DNA of 64,000 nucleotides from Rhodocyclaceae bacterium (GTDB lineage Bacteria > Pseudomonadota > Gammaproteobacteria > Burkholderiales > Rhodocyclaceae), in NCBI GenBank assembly GCA_016702335.1, contig JADJEF010000018.1:950123-1014122 (forward strand), in the 5' to 3' direction. The notes beneath the pieces are model-generated. The model did no database searches. It was not told the origin of the DNA and saw only the letters and a list, made by a program, of their open reading frames with translations. Below are positions 46,420 through 56,800 of this stretch, one piece after another. The translations under genes and the position numbers were made by a program. Position 1 is the first letter of the stretch. Every line of letters begins with the position of its first letter.

Positions 46420-47448
46420 ATGCCCCAGTCATTTGACGCCTCAACCGCCGACGAGACCGCGCGTCGCCACCTGCATGACATTCTGACACTGGCGATCGAA
46501 ATCAAGCCAGGCCAAGCGGCAGTGGTAGTGGCCGATTCGCAAAGCGAGTTGGCCAAAATTCTGAGCAGCGCATACCGTCACTGCCTGCCCCAGGCCAAAC
46601 ACATTGACTTTGATGCGGTGGCACCCGATTGCATTCTGGCGGAGTTCGAACCCCTGGTAGCTGGCGATCTGGTGGTGCTGGTGCAATCGACAAGTTTTCG
46701 GCTCGGAGCGTATCGGATACGGGTTGAACTGTTCAAACGCGGACTGAAAGTCATCGAGCACCCTCACTTGGCCCGCATGACGTCTGCCCAGGTGTCCTAC
46801 TACCTCGATGCCCTCGCCTATGACCCGGCGTACTTTCGCACGCTGGGTCACGCCCTCAAACAACGTATTGACCAGGCAAAGAGTGGCGTGATTCATAGCC
46901 ACGGCGAGCGCCTATTGTTTGCATCACCGTTTGAACCTGCCAAGCTGAACGTGGGCGACTACAGCGAAATGAATAACGTCGGCGGCCAATTCCCCATCGG
47001 CGAAGTATTTACCGAGGCAAGCGATCTTGAATGTGTCAATGGACGGGTGCGCATATTTGCTTTTGGCGACACGTCATTCGCCGTCAATCAACCCGAGATT
47101 CCTCTGACGCTGGTTGTGGAGCGAGGCCGCGTAACAGAAGCGATCGACTCCACGCCGGAATTCAACCGTGTACTCGCAAACATTCGCAACGATGAAGGTG
47201 AAATCTGGCTGCGCGAGCTGGGTTTCGGTTTGAACCGAGCGCTCACCTCCACGCGCAGAGTCAACGACATCGGCACGTATGAGCGCATGTGCGGCATTCA
47301 CCTCTCGTTGGGGGCAAAGCACGGAGCCTATAGCAAACCCCAGATCCGTCGCACAGACGCCCGTCATCATGTCGATGTCTTCGCCCTCACCGAGGCGGTA
47401 CAACTCGACAACGATATCGTTTTTCGCGACAACGCCTGGCAAGTTTGA
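46420..47448 (+). CDS. M29-like metallopeptidase (aminopeptidase T/NicX family)
   Basis: 342 residues from ATG 46420. The five metal-ligand positions of peptidase family M29 can be located: Glu195 in GEVF, Glu266 in RELGFGLN, His294 in GIHLSLG, and His317 with Asp319 in HHVDVF. The N-terminal half is a divergent Rossmann-like region (ETARRHLHDILTLAIEIKPGQAAVVVADS), also as in that family. Members include leucyl aminopeptidases and the ring-cleaving dioxygenase NicX, so the reaction is not settled. Twenty-three bases after the HAD gene; probably co-transcribed. Confidence 0.72.
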   Translation: MPQSFDASTADETARRHLHDILTLAIEIKPGQAAVVVADSQSELAKILSSAYRHCLPQAKHIDFDAVAPDCILAEFEPLVAGDLVVLVQSTSFRLGAYRIRVELFKRGLKVIEHPHLARMTSAQVSYYLDALAYDPAYFRTLGHALKQRIDQAKSGVIHSHGERLLFASPFEPAKLNVGDYSEMNNVGGQFPIGEVFTEASDLECVNGRVRIFAFGDTSFAVNQPEIPLTLVVERGRVTEAIDSTPEFNRVLANIRNDEGEIWLRELGFGLNRALTSTRRVNDIGTYERMCGIHLSLGAKHGAYSKPQIRRTDARHHVDVFALTEAVQLDNDIVFRDNAWQV

Positions 47449-47530
47449 GACGAAAAATTCGTCGGGCGGTTTGCTAACGAGCGCCGCGCTACGGTCTGAA
47501 TCTGATGACATGGGTCACAGTAGCAGTAGC

Positions 47531-47559
47531 TTGGTAAGACAACACTTCTCCGCTACAAT
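47531..47559 (+). promoter_or_regulatory. Sigma-70-type promoter of tRNA-Ser
   Basis: TTGGTA (47531-47536), a 17-bp spacer, then TACAAT (47554-47559), ending 25 bp before the tRNA. Confidence 0.75.
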
Positions 47560-47584
47560 CCTTCCCCGAATCATGTGTAGCACC

Positions 47585-47677
47585 GGAGAAGTGGCCGAGC
47601 GGTCGAAGGCACTCCCCTGCTAAGGGAGCATTCTGTCAAAAACGGAATCCAGGGTTCGAATCCCTGCTTCTCCGCCA
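47585..47677 (+). tRNA. tRNA-Ser (anticodon GCU)
   Basis: Acceptor arms GGAGAAG and CTTCTCC pair perfectly, followed by G73 and encoded CCA. The anticodon stem CTCCC/GGGAG holds CTGCTAA with anticodon GCT. A long variable arm and T-loop GGTTCGAATCC are present. The BREX island starts downstream. Confidence 0.97.
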
Positions 47678-47715
47678 AGAATACTGGCGAAACTTGCTGT
47701 AAGCAATAACGGATA

Positions 47716-47747
47716 CCCCGCGACACACCAGTGTTGGCGGGGTTTTT
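47716..47747 (+). terminator. Rho-independent terminator after tRNA-Ser
   Basis: CCCCGC, an inner ACAC/GTGT stem and GCGGGG followed by TTTTT. It ends the tRNA transcript. Confidence 0.88.
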
Positions 47748-48066
47748 CGTTTCTACCTCCTGACTGCGTTACACCCTGTATCGCCGGTTTCTGGTTCTTA
47801 CAGGCCAACATTCTCGAAACCTCCTGACTGCCGGGTTTTAGTGCAGATTCTCAATCGCCCTGTTGATGGGGATTTGCGGGCATTTGGTCACGATTTTGTA
47901 TTGACATACCTTCTGGTATTCGACGCTTCGACGCCGTCTTTAGCGAACTTCCTTTTCAGTATGTAGGCTCACCCCATGAGCCGCACCACACCCAGAATAG
48001 CCATAATTCGGTTGGCGTGAGCAATGCTTTGGCCCCTCTTGACGCTTTTTTCTTTTGGGAAAGGCC
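47748..48066 (+). promoter_or_regulatory. Gap upstream of the BREX locus; possible promoter/operator
   Basis: No gene is seen in this stretch. It holds TTGACA (47901-47906), a good -35, overlapping the palindrome ATACC-TTCT-GGTAT (47906-47919). No convincing -10 at the right distance was found. The palindrome could be an operator for the HTH protein or another regulator. Confidence 0.35.
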
Positions 48067-48269
48067 ATGTCAAAAAGTCTAGTGAAGAGGCGATCCTGAC
48101 CCCCAAGGGGGGGGGGCGTAATCTCAAGGTGGCCGAAAAGACCATTTACCGGTTGGTCGGAACCAAGAAAATCCCTGCGTTCAAGGTCGGCGGTGCATGG
48201 AGATTCTCACGGGCTGATATCGACCAATGGATCAAGCAACAGACGATAACGACGGACAAGAACGATTGA
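48067..48269 (+). CDS. Excisionase/MerR-type helix-turn-helix protein (probably frameshifted)
   Basis: The C-terminal ~45 residues (LKVAEKTIYRLVGTKKIPAFKVGGAWRFSRADIDQWIKQQ) are a clear excisionase-family winged helix. The best start is ATG 48067, but its frame meets a stop unless one A is added to the run at 48072-48076; then it reads MSKKSSEEAILTPK. The next five codons fall on a run of ten G (48107-48116) and read GGGRN where relatives have EVAxY-like residues, so this spot is suspect. As sequenced, the intact frame opens further upstream at 48024. Small HTH genes of this type often precede defence loci and may regulate BREX. Confidence 0.7.
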
Positions 48270-48305
48270 GCCCTAGATCTCGACACAAAGATCAGAAAGA
48301 ACCGG

Positions 48306-48806
48306 ATGACAAAAAATCACCTCGAGACGCTCCTGGAACTGCGAACACTCGTAGGTTTCCTGGGCGAACGTGCCCAGTATGCTTGGTGGCCCACTTCGTT
48401 CTTCGGTGACTACAGTTTGCGGTCACTTGAGTTCGTGACGCCGAAAACCTCGCTGTTGGCGCAGTACCACGGCGTCGTTGAGGCCGCACGCAAGCTTCAC
48501 GACGAACACCTAAATGTCGGCAGTTACCATCTGTTCCGGCTTCCGGAAGAAGTCGAGCAAGACCTTCACGCGATGATGCAAAGCGGTGTCGGTACGGAAC
48601 TCGCCAAGCAGGTACCACAGGATAAGGATGCGGCTCTTGCGGCGCTGAAGGCATTGGCTGGCGCAATCCATTCCGCTGCGGTTGGTCCCACAGCAGTTGG
48701 CAATATTGATCAGTTGAGTGCCGGTGAAACTCTGAAGTCAATCGCGGGCACCTACGTATCGGCTTTCTCTCAGAACGCCCAAACATACCCGTATTTGGTG
48801 AGTTAG
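48306..48806 (+). CDS. brxE: BrxE family protein
   Basis: 166 residues. The pattern LLELRTLVGFLGERAQYAWWPTSFF, FVTPKTSLLAQYHGVVEAARKLHDEHLNVGSYHLFRLPEEVEQDLH matches BrxE proteins, known from type 6 BREX loci. Its biochemical role is unknown. The gene ends two bases before the GTG start of brxA, so the two are co-transcribed. Its presence beside a brxL-type locus is noteworthy. Assignment by recognition only. Confidence 0.75.
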   Translation: MTKNHLETLLELRTLVGFLGERAQYAWWPTSFFGDYSLRSLEFVTPKTSLLAQYHGVVEAARKLHDEHLNVGSYHLFRLPEEVEQDLHAMMQSGVGTELAKQVPQDKDAALAALKALAGAIHSAAVGPTAVGNIDQLSAGETLKSIAGTYVSAFSQNAQTYPYLVS

Positions 48807-48808
48807 CT

Positions 48809-49597
48809 GTGGCAGCAGAGAATCCGTACACGACACAGTTGCAAGCAGGCCTTGGGCTCGTCAATGAGACCAAGACTTTGCTCGACTTGTGGTCCCATGG
48901 GATGTCAGCGGTCCAGTTACACCAGGTTGCTCTCGAATCAGGCCGATTCCCTACTGTTACGGCACGCCGACTACGCAACATCGTCGTCGAATGTTTTGCT
49001 CCACGCTATCTCGTTTCAGGCGGAGCGCCTGCTGAACACCTCAAGCGACTGTCAGTGAAGATGACGACGGCTGACCTGACTCAGATCATGCTAGTACATA
49101 CGAGTCGGGCCAACCCAATTCTCGGTGATTTCATCCGCCACGTTTATTGGGCTCGTTACGCAGGCGGATACTCGCAAATCAGCAATGACGATGCCCGAGC
49201 CTTTGTTGAACGAGGGATCGACGACGGCAAAACGGTCAAGCGCTGGTCGGAAACCACGGTGCGGCGCGTCTCTGCGTATTTGACTGGTTGCTGCGCAGAC
49301 TACGGCATGCTCGAACGAGGTCAGAAGACCGTTCGTCAAATCATCCCTTTCCGGGTTTCTCCGTCGGTGGCGGCATACCTTGCATACGAACTTCACTTTG
49401 CTGGCGTTGGCGACAACGCCCTGCTGACACACGAAGACTGGCAATTATTCGGGCTGGCGCGCGAAGACGTGCTGGAAGAGATCAAGCGGCTTTCGTTGAA
49501 AGGGCTGCTCATCGTCCAGGCGGCCGGTGACGTCATTCGGATTAGCTGGAAACAACAAGACATGGAGGCGCTCTGCGATGTCCTCACTCAAAGCTGA
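48809..49597 (+). CDS. brxA: BREX protein BrxA (DUF1819)
   Basis: 262 residues with a GTG start at 48809. NPYTTQLQAGLGLVNETKTLLDLW, RLRNIVVECFAPRYL, HTSRANPILGDFIRHVYWARYAGGYSQISNDDARAFVERG and TVRRVSAYLTGCCADYGML fit the DUF1819/NusB-like family. BrxA is a small DNA-binding core protein of the BREX complex. It overlaps brxB by 20 bp. Confidence 0.88.
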   Translation: MAAENPYTTQLQAGLGLVNETKTLLDLWSHGMSAVQLHQVALESGRFPTVTARRLRNIVVECFAPRYLVSGGAPAEHLKRLSVKMTTADLTQIMLVHTSRANPILGDFIRHVYWARYAGGYSQISNDDARAFVERGIDDGKTVKRWSETTVRRVSAYLTGCCADYGMLERGQKTVRQIIPFRVSPSVAAYLAYELHFAGVGDNALLTHEDWQLFGLAREDVLEEIKRLSLKGLLIVQAAGDVIRISWKQQDMEALCDVLTQS

Positions 49598-50151
49598 CTT
49601 TGACGAACTGCGCGAGCGGGTTCGTCACGGGCGCGAACTCGGTCATGCGAGTTTCGAGCCGATCTACTACCTGGTGTTCCCGCCTGAGCAGATCCTCGAG
49701 GTCAAGCGGCAGACGCCCGCCTGGGTTGCCAAGCTGCACCAGGAAGGATGGGATGTACACCTTCTCCATCGCCGAGCACATTTGGTCGCTGCTCAAGGAA
49801 GACCCGCTCTGGTCCCTTTGCGTGATGGAGGACAAATCCGCACCGATGGACTGGGCCAGAACAAACAAAGCATTGGCCGACATCTTGGCAGCCGACAATG
49901 CCCTTTTGAAGCGGCTTGAGAACGAACTCGCACCGCTGGAAGGAAAGCAAAACGCATTGCTGTTGGTCACCGATCTTGAAGCACTGCATCCGTTCTTGCG
50001 CATCGGTGCCATCGAAAGTCAGCTTCAAGGCAAGTTTCATGTGCCGACTGTTTTCCTCTACCCCGGTGTGCGCACCGGCAAAACACGCTTGAAGTTTCTC
50101 GGCTTCTATCCTGAGGACGGCAACTATCGCTCCGTCCATGTCGGCGGCTGA
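49578..50151 (+). CDS. brxB: BREX protein BrxB (DUF1788), frameshifted
   Basis: Two open frames together give a full DUF1788 protein. The first runs from ATG 49578 (SSLKADFDELRERVRHGRELGHASFEPIYYLVFPPEQILEVKRQTPAWVAKLHQEGWDV). The second begins YTFSIAEHIWSLLKEDPLWSL and continues through LLVTDLEALHPFLRIGAIESQLQG, VPTVFLYPG and FLGFYPEDGNYRSVHVGG. The break lies near 49752-49758 and needs one base removed or two added. About 190 residues when repaired. BrxB is a core BREX component of unknown activity. Confidence 0.87.
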
Positions 50152-50180
50152 ACACAATTTAAGAATCCAGGGATAACACA

Positions 50181-53100
50181 ATGACCATCCGATCTCTCTT
50201 CGACCCAAGCAAAGACATCTACCGGACCATTGAGAAGGTCATCACCTATGGGGCGTCGCAGGAAGGCCGCCTGAAGGCTGAGATCTCGGAATACGTGGTC
50301 ACTGAGAGCATTGAGGAACAGTTCCGCAAGCTCCTCGACCGCATGCAGCTTGCGATGGAGACTGGCGGCGAAAACGAGGTCGGTGTCTGGGTATCGGGCT
50401 TCTACGGATCCGGCAAGAGTTCGTTTACCAAGTACCTGGGGCTAGCCTTCGACGACCAACGCACTATCGATGGCACACCGTTCATCAAGTATCTGCAGGA
50501 TCGCCTGCACAAGCCTCAGACCAAAGCGCTCTTGGGTGCCGTTGCGCAGAGACTCCCGGCAGCCGTAGTCATGCTCGACCTGGCAAGTGAAATGCTCGCC
50601 AGCGCAACGATGGAGGACGTTTCGACCGTCCTGTACTTCAAGGTGCTTCAATGGGCCGGGTACTCCAGAAACCTGAAGGTCGCTGCCTTCGAGCGGATGA
50701 TCGAAAAGGATGGGCGTACCGCTGAACTACATGATCGGGTCGCTGCAGCGTTGCCAGGGGCAACCTGGGTACGCGTTCAGAACAATCCATTGGCCGTTGA
50801 CGGCCTGATTCCAAAAATCGCCCACGAGATGTATCCAGCGCTTTTCCCGGAAGCCAAGTCCTTCTCCTCCAGCACGGATGGCTTCTTCCAGTTCGAGGAC
50901 CAGCGCGTCCAGGAGATGATCGACATCGTCCGAGAGAAGAGTGGCAAGCAAAACATTATCTTCATCGTCTACGAAGCCGGCCAGTACGTTGCCTCGCGTG
51001 ACAACTTAATCCTCAATCTCGACGGGCTTGCCAAGAACCTCAAGCGCCTGGGCGATGGCAAGGCCTGGATTATTTCCACGGCCCAGCAGACCCTCACCGA
51101 GGACGACCCGCGCGCCGCACTCAATTCCGACAAGCTATACAAGCTGAAAGACCGATTCCCGATCCAGATCGATCTGGAATCGAGCGACATCAAAGAAATC
51201 TGCTATCGGCGCCTGCTCGGCAAATCGCCAGCAGGTGAGACGGAGCTCGGCAAACTCTTCGACTCCCAGGGCCAGGCGCTGAGACACAACACCAAGCTGC
51301 AAGACGCCAAGTATTACGACGCGGACTTCAGCAAAGAGAGCTTCACCAATCTTTATCCCTTCCTGCCGGCCCACTTCGACATCCTGCTGCATCTGCTCGG
51401 CGCGCTGGCCAAGTCCACTGGCGGCATTGGCCTCCGCTCTGCAATCAAGGTTATCCAGGACGTGCTCAAGGGCGAAGGCGGCTCCAAGGCAATGGCCGAC
51501 CAACCCGTGGGGTGGCTTGCCACCACCGTCACGCTGTACGACGAGTTGGAAAAAGACATTCGCCGCGCCTTCACGTCGATTCATCAGGCCGTTGGCAAGG
51601 TGCAGATTCGCTTCCCTGACTCACCGCTCCATCAAGACATCGCGAAGTCAGTCGCGGTGCTGCAGATCCTCGGCAACCTCCCCGTGACGCTGCAAAACGT
51701 CACTAGCTTGATGCACCCGTCTGTCACCGCGTCCTCTCAGCTTGAGACGATCCGCAAAGCTGTCGACGAGATGTTGAACGATGTACTCGTGCCGCTTGGC
51801 GAGAAGGATGGCAACCTGGTCTTCTTGAGTGAGAAACTTCGCGATATTGAGCAAGAACGTGGCTCGATCGCCTTGCGCACCGTTGACGTGAAACGCATCT
51901 TCAACGATGCCCTGCGCGAATCATTCGATCCGCTGCCACGCGTCAGTCTCCACGGCACGATGGCTGTTGCCGCTGGCCTCAAGGTTCAAACGGGTAGCAC
52001 TATCACCAGCCTAGCTGGCGATCAGAGCACCATCCAAACCATTGTCGAACTAGTGTCTGCCACCGATTACGACACTGCCCGTAACCGTATGCTCGACGAC
52101 TCCCGGAGTCGCGCCGGCCGCAATGTTATTGGCTTGCTGACTAGGACAAACCCCGAACTCGATGACCTTGCAAACGAAATCTACCGTTGCCAGCGCATTG
52201 CCGAACTTCACCGCAACGAGCCAGATCAAGAGGTCAAGGATTACTGCACCGGCCAAATTGACCGCGCGGCCAAGCTTGCCACTCAACTCCAAAGTAAGAT
52301 CAAGCAAACCCTGCAGGCAGGATCCTTTGTGTTCCGGGGCCAAACGACAGCCGTAACCTCGCTTGATGCCGATTTGCGCGAGGCGGCCAAAAAGCTGCTC
52401 GCCGACGTCGCTGACCAAGTGTTTGATCGCTATGTCGAAGCCCCGGTACGCGCAGCAACCGATACCGCAGAGAAATTCTTGAAGGTCGCCAATCCGGCCG
52501 CCATCGGCAGCGCTCTCGATCCTCTTAGCTTGGTGCAGACAGTCGCCGGTCGCGCCTCGTTTAAAACCGATCACAAGGCGATGATCAGCATTCGTGACTA
52601 CATCGACAAGCGCGGCACCGTCGACGGCAAACGCCTACTCGATGATTTCAGTGGTGACCCGTTCGGTTGGTCGCCGGACACCACGCGCTACATCATCGCA
52701 GCCATGCTGATGGCGGGCGAAATCAAACTCAAGGTTTCTGGTCGCGAAGTCACCGCCGCCGGCCAACAGGCCATTGATTCTCTCAAGACCAACAACTCCT
52801 TTAAGCAGACCGGCGTCGCCCTGCGCGATGAACGTCCGTCAATCGAGACGCTCGGCCGTGCCGCCGAACGACTGACCGAGTTGGTAGGCGACATGGTCAT
52901 CCCGCTGGAGCAGGAGATCAGCAAGGCGGCCGCGAAGCATTTCCCGCGCTTCCAGCATGACTACGGATCGTTGGCGGAAAAGCTTAGCGGTCTTGGGCTG
53001 GCGGGCAGTGATCGCGTTCGTACGTTGAACCAGGACATTGCCGATGTCCTGTTCACCGATGCATCGGACGCGCCGCAACGCTTGGGCGCGGAAACCTCGT

Positions 53101-53807
53101 CTATTTACGACAACCTCAAGTGGGCGCTCGAAGTAAAGCGCGTACTCGACAACGGCCTCGACGCCACGTTGCGCGAACTACAAGCTCACCGTCGCGACAT
53201 CGAAGCCCTGCCAGACACCGGCATACCGGGCAATCTTCGCCACGAAGTCGCCGAAGATCTGACTCAACTCTCAGAACGCCTGGGCAAAGAAGATTTCTAC
53301 AAACACACCGCCGACTTTAATTCTCAACTCACACACCTCAAGGCCCGCGTCCGCGATGCCGTCACCACGATGTCCGAGCAGCAAAAGCTGCGGCTCAAGG
53401 AAGGCGTTGAGGACTTGCAGCGTATTCCAGAATGGGAAGAGCTGACCCAAGAGGAACGTGGAAATACAGTGAGCCAATTGGATGGTTTGGCGCTGGCTGC
53501 AACGCAAGATCTGGCTGGGCTCAAGAAACTTCTGGCGCGTGACTACGACATCAACAGCACGATCGATGAACTCAAGCGATCAATCCAGCGCCAGGGGCAA
53601 GAACGTCTGCGTCAGCGTATTGAAGAAGAACGCGCCAAGAAAGGTGAAAAGGGGCCTGCCAAGCTCTCCAAGTCGGTCGCCGTGCCCGCCAAACTCACCT
53701 CTGCCGCTGACCTTGATGCCCTGATCCAGCAGCTTCACGAGATCAAGGCCCAGGTCGGCCTCTATGCCGAAATTGAGGTGACCTTCTCCCTCGGCGGAGA
53801 TAAGTAG
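50181..53807 (+). CDS. brxC: BREX P-loop ATPase BrxC
   Basis: 1208 residues, uninterrupted. The Walker A motif GFYGSGKSS (about 73-81) is followed by long helical regions typical of BrxC (LLGAVAQRLPAAVVMLDLASEMLAS, LKDRFPIQIDLESSDIKEICYRRLLGKSPAGE, FLPAHFDILLHLLGALAKSTGGIGLRSAIKVIQDVL). The Walker B region reads IIFIVYEAGQYVA; relatives have DE in place of YE, so the Asp is missing here (codon TAC at 50970-50972). BrxC is the large ATPase of the BREX complex needed for both methylation and defence. The C-terminus is charged and coiled. Confidence 0.93.
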   Translation: MTIRSLFDPSKDIYRTIEKVITYGASQEGRLKAEISEYVVTESIEEQFRKLLDRMQLAMETGGENEVGVWVSGFYGSGKSSFTKYLGLAFDDQRTIDGTPFIKYLQDRLHKPQTKALLGAVAQRLPAAVVMLDLASEMLASATMEDVSTVLYFKVLQWAGYSRNLKVAAFERMIEKDGRTAELHDRVAAALPGATWVRVQNNPLAVDGLIPKIAHEMYPALFPEAKSFSSSTDGFFQFEDQRVQEMIDIVREKSGKQNIIFIVYEAGQYVASRDNLILNLDGLAKNLKRLGDGKAWIISTAQQTLTEDDPRAALNSDKLYKLKDRFPIQIDLESSDIKEICYRRLLGKSPAGETELGKLFDSQGQALRHNTKLQDAKYYDADFSKESFTNLYPFLPAHFDILLHLLGALAKSTGGIGLRSAIKVIQDVLKGEGGSKAMADQPVGWLATTVTLYDELEKDIRRAFTSIHQAVGKVQIRFPDSPLHQDIAKSVAVLQILGNLPVTLQNVTSLMHPSVTASSQLETIRKAVDEMLNDVLVPLGEKDGNLVFLSEKLRDIEQERGSIALRTVDVKRIFNDALRESFDPLPRVSLHGTMAVAAGLKVQTGSTITSLAGDQSTIQTIVELVSATDYDTARNRMLDDSRSRAGRNVIGLLTRTNPELDDLANEIYRCQRIAELHRNEPDQEVKDYCTGQIDRAAKLATQLQSKIKQTLQAGSFVFRGQTTAVTSLDADLREAAKKLLADVADQVFDRYVEAPVRAATDTAEKFLKVANPAAIGSALDPLSLVQTVAGRASFKTDHKAMISIRDYIDKRGTVDGKRLLDDFSGDPFGWSPDTTRYIIAAMLMAGEIKLKVSGREVTAAGQQAIDSLKTNNSFKQTGVALRDERPSIETLGRAAERLTELVGDMVIPLEQEISKAAAKHFPRFQHDYGSLAEKLSGLGLAGSDRVRTLNQDIADVLFTDASDAPQRLGAETSSIYDNLKWALEVKRVLDNGLDATLRELQAHRRDIEALPDTGIPGNLRHEVAEDLTQLSERLGKEDFYKHTADFNSQLTHLKARVRDAVTTMSEQQKLRLKEGVEDLQRIPEWEELTQEERGNTVSQLDGLALAATQDLAGLKKLLARDYDINSTIDELKRSIQRQGQERLRQRIEEERAKKGEKGPAKLSKSVAVPAKLTSAADLDALIQQLHEIKAQVGLYAEIEVTFSLGGDK

Positions 53808-53809
53808 CG

Positions 53810-56800
53810 ATGGCTTTCGATCAGTCCACCCGCAGCCGCCTGCAGCGCTTCGTCAACGATGCGCGCAAGGTGCAGGAAGAAGAATTCACCCGGCAACTTC
53901 AGAACGACTACGGCCTGGACCCAAGCTCGGGCACGATCACGCCGTTGCAAAATCTGCGCCACCTCAACGACGCACAGCGTGAAACCGCCCGGATTCTGCG
54001 CGACACCCTGGCCCACTACTGCGCCAGCCAGGAAGCCGACGCCCAAACGGGCCTGGAGCGCATCGTGCGCGAGCAGGCTTTCACAGTGCTCAACCGCTTG
54101 GCCGCACTGCGCATGGCCGAAGCACGTGGGCTGCTGATCGAGTCGGTTGGCAACGGCTATCAAGCCAAGGGTTTTCAACTCTATGCCCGACTGGCCGGCA
54201 CGGGTCTCGGGGAAACCGGCGATGCCTACCGCGTCTACCTGTTTAGTGTCTTTGACGAACTCGCCCAAGACCTGCCGGGTCTTTTCGATCGCTACTCACC
54301 TCAGGGCCGACTGTTTCCTCGTGAAGCCTCACTGCTGCAATTGCTGGCGCTGATCAACGACGCCGAGATCGAGCCGCTGTGGGCAGAGGATGAAACCATT
54401 GGCTGGATCTACCAATACTTCAACTCCAAGGAAGAGCGCAAAGCGATGCGCGATGCGTCGCAGGCACCACGCAACAGTCGCGAATTGGCCGTGCGCAACC
54501 AGTTCTTCACGCCGCGCTATGTCGTGGAGTTTCTGGTCGACAACACCTTGGGGCGGCTGTGGTTCAACGCCACCGGTGGAAAGTCGGCGCTGGCGGGACG
54601 GTGCCAATACCTGTTGGTCAAGCCAGACGAACAGCCCGTTGCCGCAAGCCGCCTGCGTGACCCGCGCACACTGAAGCTGCTGGACCCGGCTTGCGGTTCG
54701 ATGCATTTCGGCCTCTATGCCTTCGACCTGTTCTTGGAGATTTATCGTGAGGCCTGGGATTGGGAGCAGGAACACGGCCCCGGATCGCTGGATATCTCGA
54801 CCCAGCCATCCGCTCACTTCAAACCACTGAATCAAACCTACGCCGACCAGGCCAGCTTTCTGCGCGATGTGCCTCGCCTCATCATCGAACACAATATCTA
54901 CGGCGTGGACATTGACCCGCGCGCCGCGCAGATCGCGTCACTGGCCTTGTGGCTACGTGCTCAACGCGCCTGGCATGCGGAGGATGTCAAAGCAAAGGAC
55001 CGTCCGCTGATCGGCCGTGGCCATGTGGTGGCAGCCATTGCCCCACCCGCCGACCGCGAGTTGCGGCAGCAGTTTGTGGGAGATCTTGACCACTTGGATG
55101 CAGAGTTGTTCGAAAAAACACTGCAACTGCTCAAGGGGCTGCCAGAGCTTGGCGTGCTGCTGCAGGTCGAGCAGGAACTGCCGAGTTTGATTCGTCAGGT
55201 TTTTGGTGAGCATGGCAGCCTATTCAAAGAGGCCGACATGGAGCAGTGGCAGAAGGCAGAAACCCGCGTGCGCAAGGCACTCACTGAATTTGCACAGGCG
55301 GCGAAATCAACGTATCAGGGCCGCCTGTTTGCGCAGGACGCGCTGCAAGGGTTGCGGCTGATAGATCTATGTGGCGAGGTGTTTGATGTGGTGGTGATGA
55401 ACCCGCCTTTTGGTGCACTGGCATTGAGCACCAAGGGATCAGCTTGCCAAAGCGTACCCGCGTAGCAAGAACGATTTGCTGGCCATCATGGTGGAACGCG
55501 GGTTGGAGTTACTGCGTTGTAGGACGGATTGGTGCGATTACCTCACGGACGTGCTTCTTTCTCGATTTCAAAGTGGCGTGAGCATGTCCTGCCAGGTCTT
55601 ACCACGCCTGAGGCGTTTGCTGACCTCGGTGTGGGCGTTATGGATGATGCAGCCGTTGAGGCCGCAGCCTATGTTTTGGAGAAAGTGGCATGACGATCTT
55701 TCTGCGCTTGATGAAAGAACAGGACAAAGAAGGAGCATTGCTATCTTCTATTGGCTCAAGTCGTTCCGGCTTTTCTGATGAGCGTGTTTTTGAAACTGAT
55801 CCTGATGATTTCAAGATCATTCCAGGAGCTCCTTTTGCGTATTGGGTTAATGATTCAATTCGGTCAGCCTTTCTGCGGTTTCCCAAATTTGAGTCGCACG
55901 GTCGAACCGCAAAACAGGGCCTAGCATCAGCTGATGATGGCCGCTTTTTGCGAGTTTGGTGGGAGGTTATGTCTGCATCGCCAGGTTGGCATTCTTTTCG
56001 CAAAAAGGCGGCACTCAATCGGAGCATTATGCTGATGTTCACTTGATGGTTAATTGGGCCCGTGATGGCGCAGAAATTAAGAACAATCTGAATGAGAAGG
56101 GTGCCGTTCGTTCCAATGTCTGGATGCTACGTGACACTGCAGCCAATTTTTTCTTGCGGCCGGGATTGACTTGGCCAAGACGTACTAATGGACTCAGCTT
56201 TCGTGCGATACCAAAGGGCTGCATTTTTGCTGACAAAGGTCCGGTTGGTTTTGTGGAAAATGACTCTGCAGTCGATCTTTTGGCTCTCTCGGCAATAGTT
56301 AACTCAAAGCCATTTGAGTATTTGGTGTCACTGCAGTTAGCAAGAACTGAGCTTGCTCAATCTTTTGAAGTTGGTTTGATCCAAACAAACCCCTATCCAA
56401 CTTCAGCCTGGATCAGCAATCTACTTTCACCGCATTGGCTCGCCGGGCCTGGTCACTCAAGCGGACGCTGGACACTATCGCTGAAACCTCTCATGCGTTT
56501 CTCTTACCAGCTACATTGCGCGTGCGGATGGGCAACTACGACCCATCTGGCATCGAGGCGGAGCTGGAGAAAATTCAGGCCGAGATCGACACCATCGCCT
56601 TCGACCTCTATGGCTTTTCTGAAGCCGATCGTCAGATCGCATTGGGGCAAAGTGGTGATGAGTCCTCCACCGAGGACGATCCGGCAGAAGATGATGTGGA
56701 GGACGTCGAGCCCGACGCGCCTCCTGTTGATGCGTCGCTTTCATGGGCAGTAGGCATCGCCTTTGGTCGCTTCGACTTGCGGCTTGCAACCGGCGAGCGC

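Noticed and set aside
47901..47919. TTGACA plus palindrome as a definite BREX promoter
   Set aside because: No matching -10 box at 16-18 bp was found, so it is listed only as a low-confidence regulatory region.
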